A stretch of DNA of 64,000 nt from Lanius collurio (lineage: Eukaryota; Chordata; Aves; Passeriformes; Laniidae), in contig JACBWW010000018.1 of the NCBI GenBank assembly GCA_020086605.1, positions 11,491,389 through 11,555,388 of the forward strand, read 5' to 3'. Position 1 is the first letter of the stretch. Every line of letters starts with the position of its first letter. Of the stretch, positions 15,164-27,525 are shown piece after piece. A program made the position numbers and the translations under genes. The notes beneath the pieces were generated by a model. It had not been told where the DNA came from. It did not search any database and saw only the letters and a list, made by a program, of their open reading frames with translations.

Positions 15164-15475
15164 TCCTAGAATGATTAGGTTGGAAAAGACCTCTAAGATC
15201 ATTGAGTCCAACTTTTAACCTAACACTGCCAGGTCCACCCCTAAACTACGACTCTAAATTTCACATCTCCATTGCTTTTGAATGCTTTTAGGGACAGTGA
15301 TTCCACCTTTCCCCTGGGCAGCAATGTCTGACCACTCTTTCAGTGAGGGAATTTTTCCTAAAATCCTATCTGAACCTCCTTTGGTGCAACTTATGGGCAT
15401 TTCCTCTTGTCCTGTCACTTGCTACCTTGAGAAGACATCAGCCCCCATCTGGCTACAACCTCCTTGTAGGTTCCT
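15164..15475 (-). mobile_element. CR1 LINE 3' fragment
   Basis: The plus strand reads as the reverse complement of a CR1 3' end: AGAATGATTAGGTTGGAAAA, GACCTCTAAGATCATT, then the familiar GGGACAGTGATTCCACCTTT block and the CACTTGCTACCTTGAGAAGA block. It is 5'-truncated, as most CR1 copies are, and moderately diverged. The left end of the feature is the CR1 tail. Similarity fades after about 15475. Confidence 0.85.
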
Positions 15476-18400
15476 ACTGCATTTGCAACAAAGAATTACG
15501 TTATCATGTAGACAAACTGCGGCAAAATAAAAGGAAAGAAGCTGGTGGAATCATCAGTAATGACATCTGTGCCCTGTACTTCCAATCCCTCTCCTTCCAG
15601 GAGGGCATTGATGGAATAAACTGCCATGGTCACCCCTGAATGCAAACTGCCACTCTCACCTACTGGACTGATGTTCTAAATTAACATTACACACAGGCAA
15701 TAGAGTTAAATAGGTTAGATCTGCACCTAACTTCTTCAAGGCACAGAAGGAAGGTATAGTTTGGCTCCTGTAGCAGAATGTAACCCTGCTGCCCTTCAAG
15801 GAGAAAGGACCATTCTCCTAAACAGGGATATGCTGATCAACAGGTTTTGCATGTTATTATTCCTAGTCTCAGAGTATTTTCCAACTTGGTTTTTTGTTTG
15901 TTTTTTTTTTCCTTTTCCATGCTGAAAACCAAGCCACTCCTCAGGAAGAAATAATGTTTCTATTTGAGAAAGAAAACAGGGAATCATGTGGTTTTCTGTA
16001 CGTATACAAACCAGAGCGTCTTCTGTCTGAGAATTTTCAAAGTAAGCACCAGATTCCTCCTCCCCACTCTGGATGCTTTACCGTGCCCAAGTGGCAGCAT
16101 CAAAAAATGAAATGTGGGTTACTGTAGTACATTTTCCTGAGCTTTCTATAATCAGAGTCTGCAGTGTTACCTAGCACTGAATATAGCCTACCTGTTTAAC
16201 ATGCTTCTGCACTGACAGAAACATTGCTTTCAATGCATTCATTTAGAATATTGATCCCAAAATAAACGCCTCATGCTCAAAAGCCTTCTTACCCTAACCC
16301 TTTCAAAACATTTCAATGAACATTTTATACCCTAACTTTGATCAAATATATCTCACATATTTAACACATTAATCAGGTACTAAATTTCCTAAATCGGGAA
16401 GTTTGAGGGTACAGTGACATATATTTGTTACCTAAGGGCTAATTTTTTCACCACAGTAAAGAATCTGTGTCTTGATTCTACTTTGTCATCATTATTAAAT
16501 ATTCAGTAATTCTGCTGCAGAAGCCACCTAAACATTATGGAATTTATTGCTGTAGAAGCTGCTAAATGAAAACCAGCAAACATCCACAAACAGACATTTT
16601 CCTGATGCTTTTACTGTCATGGAAACTGTGGTGGAGTTATTTGCACAGCCACAGCACCAGTGAACCTGTGTGTTGACACGAGCAAGAGAAGGAATGGATT
16701 GGGCAGGGAGTGCTGGGAGTAAATGTATCTTTGATGGTGCCACAAGTTTCCATCCAGCCCGAAGCTCCCTGGACATCTTTATGACAGAGAGGATCGCAAT
16801 CTCAGCACACAACAGGTTGTGCTACAGAAAAGTGTTTGCTGCTCAATGGCAATAGAGAGATTTTTGTCCAGCAAGGGTTTTCTTCTACATTTAGGAAGGC
16901 AGTTCTGATGCTGCAGTAATAAGAAGGTGGGAAATTGAGGAAACGAGATCATTATGGGATGGCAGCCAGGCTGTTCTGTGATAGCAAGGAGTGCTGCCCG
17001 CTGCAAGGCTGGGTACAAATGCTTTGCACTCACCAGCACCACAATTCCAGTCACACCAGCAAAGCAGAATTTTGCTCTAAATTGACTCTGCTCTTAAAGC
17101 AGAGTAAAACAAAACAACCCTCCAAAAATTAATGGAGCAACATAAGACATGCAGACTTCTTGACACCTGAACCCTTCCAAACCCAAATCTCTGTTTTGGC
17201 ACAGATCCTGCTGACAAGGGGTAGCAAACCATCCACACAGGTCAGACCCAAGTCCCAGCAAAGCAGTGATGCATAATCACCAAAGACCATGGAGCAATTT
17301 CTGAATAAGAAACTACCCAAAATAAGTCTTTTCTTGCAGTCTCATCAAGTCCACTGGTAGTTAAACATGTGGAATTCAATCTTACAGTCTCAATAGAATT
17401 GTACATATTAACAGTAAGAGGGTTTAATAGGCATCATCTCCTGAAATTCTCTATTCTACTCTTGCTGCGTAGACTCTGAAGGTTAATAATATTTTACTTG
17501 CAGGGAATTTGTTTCCATCAAGGAATAAATTATAGGCAATATATTTGTAAAAATAAAAACAAGAAAAAAGCATATGTGATGGTGCTTTAAAATATTAACA
17601 AGTTAATGCTATTTTAATACATTTTAAAGCTATATCTACAGATGGTTAATCTAAAAATAAGCATGGATAATTATATACATAAATATCCATCTGAAAATAT
17701 TGTAGTTATAAATAACAATGTCACAAAATCTTGTGCTTCAAATGGAGTGAAACTGAAAATCAGCACTCAGGCTTTATTTTCATATATAAAAAGATGTTGA
17801 AATCTTGTACAGCATTTTCTTTCACCAAAGCCAAGGTTATCCTGACTTTTCTAGGGGGGTTTCCTGTGTTTTTTCTTAGATAACCTTGAAGGAAGTTGAA
17901 ATAGCTGACGGGATTTTTTTGATAACAGCTATATTTTCAAAGCTCTATCAAGAATGGTGATCTCTTAAGATTTTAAATTCCTTCATTTGTAGCAGTAAAG
18001 ACTTCATCCAGGAGAAAAGTTCATTGGTAAAATTGCCAAAAGTTTCCCATTTATATTTATATGTCAAATAATATAAATAACTTCTAGAAACTTTTTCAAG
18101 ATAATGACTATATAACAACTTAGAAAAATATTAACTTTATCAAAGATGAGAGGTAGCAAACCAATGGATGGCAAAAAATTTTGCAGTGTTTGAAAACAAG
18201 TCTCAGTGGTAACTTGTCAAAGGATGTCCTTCACTCTTCATTCTGAAAAAGAAATTAGGACCCTTTTACTCACACACTCAGCTAAGACTGGCCACATTCA
18301 GATTACACATGACTGTAAGCAACATAATCAGAGGAGTAAGAGGAAATTTTCTTATTCCCGTGGCTCAGCTAAAAGTCCTAAATATTCAAAAGCAAGCTAG

Positions 18401-21400
18401 TCACTTTAAAAAAAAAAAAAAATTTATAGCCTTAATAACTATGAAGGACTGAAAAAAAAAAAAAAAAAAAGAATATGTAGTAATAATTTTCTCTTTAAAG
18501 AGCTATAAAGAGAAATACCAATTTTCAGCAATAAGAATGACTACTAGAACTCCAAATCCTGTGCTCTGAATGCATGGGTACATGGTAAATTATTCGGTTC
18601 TTGGTTTCTGATAGAAAAAGGCATTTCAAAAAAAGCCACCCTGAAATGTATTTAATACTTTAGTTAAAATTTTCATTTGTTCTTTGTGACTAGCAGTTTG
18701 TTTCCTGGTATCTTTGACATCAGTAAAGCATTAGCTCTTTAATTAAAGCAAACAGCAGAAAAAAGATGGCTGGGAAGAATCTCCAAGACCTACAAAGGTC
18801 TTAAGCTTTAGACACCGTTAATACAGGGAGATTTATAGTCCACATTAAACAAAGCCAATTTAGCTTTTACTGAGAATATAAATTGAATGTCTTTCTTCTC
18901 CAATATAGACATTACCTTCCTATTTTATACCAAAATCCTGCTTAGGCTCCAATGTACATTGAGTTTAAACCAAAGCATTAGAAGCAGAAAAGTTTGATGG
19001 CCTAAAATCCTGTGCAGGTGTTTTTCCAGTAATGAATAACTAAGTATTCTGATTAATTCCTCCTCTTGGAGTCAGTGAGGGCTTTATCATCAGTTTTAAT
19101 TGCAGTAAATACACATTTAAAATTTATAAACACATTAAAGAAAGCTGTTTTAATAACAAGACTGGATATTCAAGAGCATTTTATACAGACTTCTAAAATG
19201 AATTTTTTACTCTTAGGATAACTGATGGAAAAAGGCTGGTTACTCTCCCAGCTTTGCATACCTACCAATTCAAATTGCTTTCTAAGTATTTCAGCATTAA
19301 AATGTTCCAGACTCTGAGCATAATGGCTCTCATCTGTTTCTTCTGGGCTTTTACAGCTGCAGCTGAGTTAGAGCACAAAGCCCAAGGGGAAGGAAAGTGC
19401 CCTGCCCACAGGTCTGACAGGATGGGGAGCAGTTCTCCTCACGGTCACTCCTCCAGGGTGCCAGAAAAGCCCCACAGGTGTGCTCAGGCAGGTCCATGAG
19501 CACCCAAGGACCAGTCTGGGATCTGGTTCTGGGTCAGGCCCTGGCAGGAGATGGTGCCTGGCTGCTGGGGCTCAGCATGGCTTGGTGACTCAGGGAAAGT
19601 CCTGGAAAGGCTCCTCTCCCCCTCACTTCAGACTATGAACAAATAATGAGAAAGAATGGAGAGACTGGGTTAGATAAGTGCTAAAGGAAGCACAAGTCTT
19701 GTGTGCTTAGAAGCTGCGCTAAAAGAAGGGAAAAAAATTAAATTTCTGGTGGATTAAACTCCTGTGTATCCCCATAGCATGGAGCTGAGATGTGTGAACA
19801 GGAGATGTGATAGCAGACTTCACCTTGGAGGACAACACCACCATCTGTCACTTTTAGAGACATCTTTCCAAAAGAGGAGCCTAGACTCAAAGGCGTTTTA
19901 ACCTGGAAATTAAAGAATTGAGAGAAATTATTCTTCAAAGGAAACCACCCACGTAGTTAATTAGCAATGAGCCCTTCCATGACAGGGTGCTTTTTTCATA
20001 ATTTTATTTTCACTTAACTCAAATGAATCATATATTAGCTTTTAAAAATGCTTTGCAATGAAGATTTTTGGACTTCATGCAAGTAGGCATAAGAGAATGT
20101 AAAGGGGGTTAAAAGTTCAAGAAGCTACTCGAGACAAATAATTGCATAAAATGTGTCAGTACATTCTCAAAGAGCAGAAAAAGCAATGGTCATTTATGAA
20201 TCTTTAATGATTTTACTTCAGGATCAGTGAAGTCTTAATCAAAGTGGGATGCACACTTAGCCTGAGCAAATAAGGTATGAAGATTCAAAAATTCTTTCTG
20301 AATACTAATGTGGTTTTATACTTGGACATTTAAGTAACAGATTTGAAAAATGTCAGGAGAGCTCCAGACCACGTGGAAAAAATTCATGATTCAATTAAAC
20401 ATTTTAAATTTTGTGTCTTAAACATAAATATTAACCTATTTACTGAAATTAAAGTCTCTACTAGGATTTTTTTTCAAGCAAACTCAGGAATGCTGAATGC
20501 CTTTTGGCAAGCACACACTCAGAAAGGTTTCTGAATATTCTCTTTAGTATCAGAAGCTGTTTTTGTTCTACTCAGCAAAGAGCACAGCAGGCAATAGTAA
20601 CACATGCACAGAAATGTTGAAAGGTAGGAAACTCCACCCTCCTGTGTTATGGCAAGATTGATAGAAAACGTGAAAATGGTTAAGTACATCCTGGGAACAA
20701 AAAAAAAATGGCAGGAGAAATAAGCAGCTATTTTGGTTTTGAAAAACTTTTTTAATACTTAATTTACTTTGTTCTCTAATCAATACTAAGGCATTTAACT
20801 GCAAATATGATCTAATAGTTTATTAAGGTGTGTAATTAATTAAGGCTACAGCAAGATTTTGACTTATCTCTGCTAAACTGGCCATTCTCCAAGGATTCCC
20901 CAATGTGAGTTCCTCTGCACTCCTGGGCTCTGCCTTTTCTATTTCCACTGTCATTACATATTAATGCACACATTGTCTAGACCTGAAGTAGGTAGAAATA
21001 CGAAATCACATCTGTTGGTAACATCCTTATCCAGCATTTGTAAATTCCTCTGGAATAGTTTTTCCTATTAGAAGAAAACTGCTTCCATACAACTGCTCCA
21101 GTTGTGTGGAAATTCAGTGATGGTCAAGGATCACAAGTCAAATGTCTCTTACTTTCAACACTAAATCTTTGCAGAGAAAGACAGATATTTAACAGCAAGC
21201 AGTGCAGACCAGCCAACACATGCATTTATTTTAATGAGTGAAAAGGGATTGATTTTAATGTGCCCAATGCAGAAATACTTTTACATAATATATGTTCCCA
21301 ACAAAAATACCTTTAACATTTTAGTATTTAAAATATATAGAGAGGAAAAACTCAGTATTCCTGGGAAATAATAGATTGAGATATGCCATTATTTTTAATG

Positions 21401-21823
21401 AGTAAAGTTTGTGCAGTTAATTTTTAGATGCTGAAGAGGTAGGTGGATAATTACTTATGAAAGAGGGCAGTGCTTATAGGATTTCATTATCAGTGAGACT
21501 GTCCAAAATCTATTCATTGGAAAATGTGTCCCTTATAAATCTATGTAAAAGGCAGCAACCAGAGGGAAAATTTAGTGATGGTATGATTACTAAGGAAATT
21601 AACAGGACAAAAATTCGTTAATTCTTAAAATTTAGGAAATGGATGTTTACTCCTTTAATAAAGAACCAGAATTAGCAGTTCCTACCTGTATGTTCACTGA
21701 AATTACTTTTCCTTTGAGGAGAAAGGTTACTAGATTCCTGCCACTAAACTAAAACTAATGTGCAGTACTTTCTGCTGTTTAGTACTATGAGTTAGGATTT
21801 TAGCCTTCATCCAAATATATGCC
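15476..21823. other. Gene-free intergenic DNA
   Basis: AT-rich sequence between the CR1 fragment and the solo LTR. It holds poly-A tracts near 18.4 kb and no coding signal. Confidence 0.6.
18408..18470. repeat. Two close poly-A tracts
   Basis: A 15-bp A run (18408-18422) and a 19-bp A run (18452-18470) flank about 30 bp of unique sequence. They may be simple repeats or retroposon remnants. Confidence 0.85.
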
Positions 21824-21945
21824 TGTAGGGTCTGACAAGCCCCTGTCCTGGCAGGAAGCCCTTGTTTAGATAAAGGGAACTGCAGCATCTTCAGATGTGG
21901 GGTCTGACAGCTCCCTGCCCTGGCAGGGAGGCCTGGAGATAAGGA
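21824..21945 (+). repeat. Imperfect ~72-bp direct duplication in the LTR U3
   Basis: The block starting TGTAGGGTCTGACA at 21824 recurs as TGTGGGGTCTGACA at 21896. Both are followed by a CCCTGnCCTGGCAGG core and a GATAA-containing tail. U3 duplications of this kind often double enhancer sites in retroviral LTRs. The second copy could instead be the original LTR start. Confidence 0.6.
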
Positions 21946-22358
21946 GGTAGCACAATCTCCCCCCAGGCCCCTCTTGGGGAAAGAACGAGCCTTTTTGGTT
22001 ACGGCGAGAGAAGACAGACCCACGATCCTCTAGGAAACTGTATGTAAAATACCCTCATACCCATTGGTTTCTCACCCTTTCACACCCACCTCTGTACCCC
22101 CATAAAAGAGACCCCCTACCCTGAGAGGATCCATCTCTGGTCACCCCTTCGCAGAAGAAGGAAGAATAAAGCTGCTTCTGCGGAACCACCAGCCGAGTCC
22201 TCTCCTCTCTCTATCTGGGCCTGGCCAAAGGGGGGTTTGCCTTGCAGAGCAGAGCTGAAATCACTGCTGAATCCCTGAGAGCTGATGGCTGCTGAGCCAG
22301 GCACCTCTGCAGGCAGCCCCGGCCGAGGGCTGAGAGAAGCCACGACCCCCTGGGAGAC

Positions 22359-22470
22359 GGTTCCTCATGGGATCACCTCTGCAGAGGGTTCCTCACGGGA
22401 TCACTTCTCCAGATGGTTCCTCACGGGATCACCTCTCCAGACGGTTCCTCACGGGATCACCTCTCTGGGT
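22359..22470 (+). repeat. Four tandem 28-bp units inside the LTR
   Basis: Four consecutive 28-bp copies begin GGTTCCTCAnGGGATCAC, at 22359, 22387, 22415 and 22443, and differ at only a few bases. The array lies downstream of the AATAAA, in the R/U5 part of the LTR. High copy identity suggests recent expansion or homogenisation. Confidence 0.85.
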
Positions 22471-25400
22471 TCGCTACGGCTTCTTGGGTCTGAGCCTCAG
22501 ACCCCAACCAGCAGCAGCCGGGAGAACCCCCGAGCTTTACAACTTTATATGCCAATAAAATTTTAACATTAGTTCCTCTAATCTGCCTTTAGAGCTGCTA
22601 GCATTCCATCCACTCTGCTTATTCTTTTCTAGGGTTTTTTGCAGTGTTTGCTGAAAACCATTCCACTGTTAGGACAGAATGGCTCGCTTTAGCCGAGATA
22701 GCTGCAATGTGGAAAATGCAAGCAAGCCATACCCAAGGAGACCTGGCTGCAAACAGAATGTACTGACATTTGCTGTTGCTATTTCCTTCTCTGGCTTTAT
22801 GAAATAAGTCTTAAAAGCATGAAAATCATCAACACTCAGAGAAAACTGGAAAATATTATGTTGTTGAACTTGCCTCTTGCTCCTGGAGGTGGCCCTTTCA
22901 AAACAGAGCTGAGCACCCCTGCCAGAGCTCAGTGCCAGTGTTGGTATTGCTCAGTTTGTGCATACACTGAACTCATGGTTTCCACCTCTGCTGACATTTG
23001 GCAGAAGTTCTTTTTTTGGAAGAAATGAAAGATAAATCCTTCTTTCAATCGACTATCTGAAAGAATAACTTTTCAAACAACAAAAAAAATCTAGGATGGC
23101 TTTCTAAAGCCTGGTACTTCTGCTTATAGAATTCCTAAGGGAGAAGGGTCCTGTCAGCTCAATTCAATAGCCTTTGACCTTACCAGCTTTTCAAGGACAC
23201 TGGGTTTGTGAGACACTGGTATTGATTGTGTCTAGAAAAAGGAGGACACTACAGCTTAGTTTATGGAATCCTGTTTTGAGGAAAGAGGTGGCACCAAATA
23301 ATTGAGCCTGCACTGAAGAACTGACTTCTGGTCATTGCTCCCATTGGTTAGAGGAATTCCCAGGGAGACCCACACATCAGCTCTGAGGCTTTGCACCAAC
23401 AGCATTGGTGTATCGCTGGACCTAATGTTTCCTGACTCCAATTTTACAACCAGAAGCAGACAGCACAGATGTATCTATATTTGCTTGGCAGGGAATTGCT
23501 CTTGGCAATTAGATTGAGTGATTTTTAAAGAAACAGATAAAATAAAGGTAAGTAAAGAAGGAGGCTACCACTTGAAGTCCCAGATTATCTAAGTTTTTTG
23601 AATATTTATCATGCTCCTTTAGTAATGCAGGTATTTTGAACTAATAAGACAAAGTTAATACATAGGGCCATATAAACTCCCCAAACGGTAGCATCTCATG
23701 CTCCTTGCTCTAACTGTTTCCAGATATATCAGCTCTTTGACTGCTCACTCTTATAAGTTTTCATAAGCATTTTCTCCAGATGTGACATTTCTGCTAAAAA
23801 TCTCAGTAGAAAAAGCATAAGAAAAGGTCACTTTATTATCTGTGGCTCCCTATTGGAGGTTTTATTTTCTGTCACTACACAAATGCTGTGAGTTTAGATC
23901 TTAGAGTAGGTATCAATTATTAGAAAAGGTGTTGCAGAAAGCAAGCACAGGTTTTTTTATGACAAATGACACCATAAGCAGAGTTCCATAATCCAACATG
24001 CAGCATTTTCATTTTTCAGAGGATAAAGAGAAGAATGACTAATACATCAATTTCAGTGCTGTTCCCTTGCACTTTTTGAAAAGCACCTTGCTACCCAGGA
24101 CCACCCTTAATTTACCATCTTCTGAAGACAGAAAATGTAATGAAAACATCCATCTCTGGTTTCTGCTAGCCTGTAATATTAAACATCAAAGTAATAGTTA
24201 TTCTCCACCCACTCATTAATCATGCCCCTAACCATGTATACTCTTCTGCTCTTCTAACATGTTATTTAACAACCTAAAACAGACACCTCTGCTTAAAGAA
24301 ATTTTCACTACTGCAGAAGTGGAAACTGACTCTGAGCTCTCTGAACTCAAGATGTACTCTTATACTGATGATCCAGAGATTTAGATTTTAATTCCTTAGT
24401 GCTGTTAAGGAGTTTAGAATTGCTGGAATTTAGAAGTCCAGTCATCACAGCATGCTAAATGCCAAACTCTGCAGTAAGAGGTTTAGAGGAGAGACATCAC
24501 TGTGCACTTCAGGAGCATTGAGGTGTTTATGTCCACCTGAGAGCTTCCCATTCTTTTTTTACAGTTTGATAAATAAATTGCCTTTCCATGTCACTCAGAA
24601 TCAACCTATGTTCACCATGGCCATGCCCTGGAGGACACAAACCACTTGATCTGATCCAAAACCCATCTGACTCCATGAGTGCAGCACAGAGCCTATACAA
24701 ATATTCTTGTTTCTCTGCAGGACTTACTAACACAGAAGCGTTGTGCTAGTACAGTGACAGAGCTGGCAGCAAGCTCAGAGCATCACCAGGGTGGGCTTGT
24801 TCCTGTCCATGTCCCCATTCCACTCAGAGAGAGCCTCATTTCTTTGTGACACAGCTGCACCATGGAAAGATTTATAAGACACAGCAGAACAATGATGGTC
24901 TCTGCTTGTCAAAACTTAATGGCAACTTCCTGTGTCTGTAGTTGAGGCTGTGCTTTTTAGCTGCAAAAACTCTGCTTCTTACCCTCACTGGCTACCACAA
25001 GGTTCTCTGCTGACTCACCTGCCCTCCTGAGCCTACCACAGCTCAGCTTTACAAAGTTCCAAATATTCTCAGCCCTTCCCAGGTTTCTGCCTACAGTCAT
25101 TCAGCAAAAGTCCCAAAACACTTGGTAAAGTCCCTGACTCCTCCTCCAAAGCAGGAAGTCACTGCTGAGGAATAAATTTTGAATCATTTGTGATTGTTCA
25201 AGGGCTGGGGGTCTGAGGGATTACATACACAGTATACAGTGCATGCAGAGCCCTTCCTTTTTAGAAGAATTTGTGTGTGTTCATGCGAGTGTAGGTGTGT
25301 TGAACAAATTCTACAGTGACAAAATTTGAAAACATCAGTTAATCTTTCTATTCCTTTCATCTACTCCAGGTTAGCCCTAGGCACAGGCTCTGCATGTCCT

Positions 25401-26480
25401 GACTAAGGCAATCACTGCAGCTGAATGGATTTCTGCCACATCCGAAGCTCCGGCAGGTCTTGACAGCAGTGAATCATAGCCTGGTCCTGGCAGCCACACC
25501 AAGGGCCCAGAGGCCAAGGAACTAATTGAAATCAGTGAGTTTATACAGAAACACAGCTACATGCATACAAAAACACATGCTCCACTTTGAAATGCATTCA
25601 TATTTTTCAATTGGAAAAATCAAACCAAGCCAGAAAGCACTTGCAAGTACTTGGTAGCAGAAAACTATTGCACACCACCCTAAGTGGTGGGATGTGTGCA
25701 GCTCTGTCCAAGAGGTTGCCATCATTGTTCAATGCTTTAAGTTATCTGAAGCTTGATTTAGCAGGGCAATGGAGTAAAGAAGCCTTTTACATTTTTGTTG
25801 AAACAATACTAACCTGGGATTTCTTTGCCCATTGTGGGAGCACCTCTCTGCCATGGCAGATGTGGCTGACCGAGTGCTGGGGCTGCCTCTGCTGCCAGGA
25901 CTCCTATGGCCAGAGAAGGTGCAGTGCAGGACACAGGCCTGAGCCCTCCCCCTGCCCCCATCCACAGCAAGGCCACACCTGCATATTTCTGTGTGTCCAC
26001 CTTTAGGTACATATTTGGCCTCTTTTTTTTGTAGATTTGATTTGCCTGACTGCTCTTTATAGGGCAGCCCTCCCACTGTAACCATGCATGGGGAATCTTG
26101 CCCCCAAACCCCTTTCACATAAGGCATCAAAAATAAGTCAAATGCACTTGCATAAATTGGAGTTACTTGTAAGAAGTAACTCCTAAGAGACTTAAAACTT
26201 AGCTGTGTTCCTTTATTTTAAATTTTCATTAGCATAATTGAACTTTACATAAAAACACTAAGGTTTTTTATTACTTACCCTTAAACAGATCATTCTGATA
26301 AATCTCTTAGTATCCCTTAGTACTTACACCCTTTGCTGATAATGAGTTGAGCTAACACATCCCAAAACCTACACTTCTTACAGGCAAGGCCAGGACAGCA
26401 CAAACAAAGCCACTGTTTCAGAATCCAATAACAGAAGGCCAAAAGAGTAAGTTTGAAGGCCAGATAATTTCCAGACCGAC

Positions 26481-26505
26481 TTTTTTTTTTTTTTTTTTTT
26501 TTTTT
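26481..26505. repeat. 25-bp homopolymer T tract
   Basis: A pure T run, the longest homopolymer in the window. It could be an old retroposon tail on the minus strand, but no retroposon body is visible beside it. Confidence 0.9.
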
Positions 26506-27465
26506 CCATTAAAGAACGATTTGGAGAAAGTCTAGCTCCCAAGGACCCAAAACCAGCATTTTCTGCTAAAGAGCAAAATGGACACAAGCCTGTTCTTCTA
26601 CTTGAGATTTTTTCTTTTTTTTTTGAGTCTTTGCAAGATTGATAGCTTCCTAAAATGTCAATTCACAGAGAGTTAATCTTACTGGCTATATGAAGCTATA
26701 TAACTGCCTCTGGCTAAACCAGAAGTGATACACATCCAAACAATTGCTTTTCTAATAAAATACTAGAATGTATCCTTTACACACCAATCCATCACCTATA
26801 ATGTCCTGTCAAAGTTGTTTTAGTATATGCCAATATACTTCAGGAGTTAGTTCTCTGGGTAAAAAAAAAAAAGGAAAAAAGGGTGCTGGGGGGAGGCCTA
26901 GGTCATTTTTTCCTGATGTGAACATTAAAAAGGAAACTCAAGTATAATCCCCTTGCAGAACCATGGAACCTGGCACAAAAATCCACTCCTTGTTACAGAC
27001 TCCTGGTTTTCAGTTTCAATAATGCTTTTAGCTTATATGGCTGGGGAAGTGGGAGTTTCCAAACTATAAATTTTGTTTTAATTGGCAATATGCTGCCTCT
27101 ATGAGAACCCAAAGCGCCTTAACAGAGATTTTGCAACCATATCATTAACACCCATGTAAAACCTGAAATCTCCCTCAACCTGACTGTAGATTAGTCAGTC
27201 TAATAGAAGACAACCTTTACTGAATCACTTTGCCTTGTTTATCCCTCCAGATAATTTTGGTTAGAAACAAAAATGTTATTAGTGCCTGGTATATAACAAC
27301 CTCCATCTGAGTCTCCATCCCCCCTTGCAGAAAACACTTTGAGAGTTCAGGTAGGTACCCTGGTAACTCGCCTGGCAATACCAGCTTTGCCAGCCAAAGG
27401 AATACAGCAGAAGAAAGGTTTGTGAAGTCCCAGTTGCAGGCACAAGCCCTCTCCCCCTTAACTCA

Positions 27466-27525
27466 CCTGTCACTCAGTGATCCTGATGGGTTCTTTCCAA
27501 CACAGTGTATTCTATAGTTCTGTGA
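27466..27525 (+). mobile_element. CR1 LINE 3' tip
   Basis: GTGATCCTGATGGGTTCTTT, then CCAACACAGTGTATTCTATA and GTTCTGTGAA follow the CR1 3' terminal pattern in plus orientation. Only the last ~60 bp are recognisable, and the sequence before it does not continue as CR1. Confidence 0.5.

Larger units (their letters stand above)
21824..22541 (+). mobile_element. Solo LTR of an endogenous retrovirus, well preserved
   Basis: This GC-rich block in AT-rich surroundings opens TGTAGGGTCTGACA and ends CTTTACA, giving TGTA...TACA termini. It has a TATA-like CATAAAAGAG (22101-22110) and an AATAAA (22165-22170) about 60 bp later, the normal U3-R order for a plus-strand LTR. It retains CpGs. No primer-binding site or coding region follows, so it is a solo LTR. 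The 8-bp TATATGCC flanks it at 21816-21823 and 22546-22553, a possible target-site duplication, though the right copy starts four bases past the TACA end. It holds two tandem-repeat blocks, listed separately. The family is probably an avian ERVK-like group, which is inference. Confidence 0.7.

Noticed and set aside
22359..22470. The regular 28-bp units as a CRISPR array
   Set aside because: The copies are directly adjacent with no unique spacers, they lie inside an LTR, and the genome is vertebrate.
22285..22566. A 93-codon plus-strand frame with repeating GITS-like units
   Set aside because: It is the translation of the 28-bp LTR array. The repeat period is not a multiple of three, so no real protein repeat is encoded.
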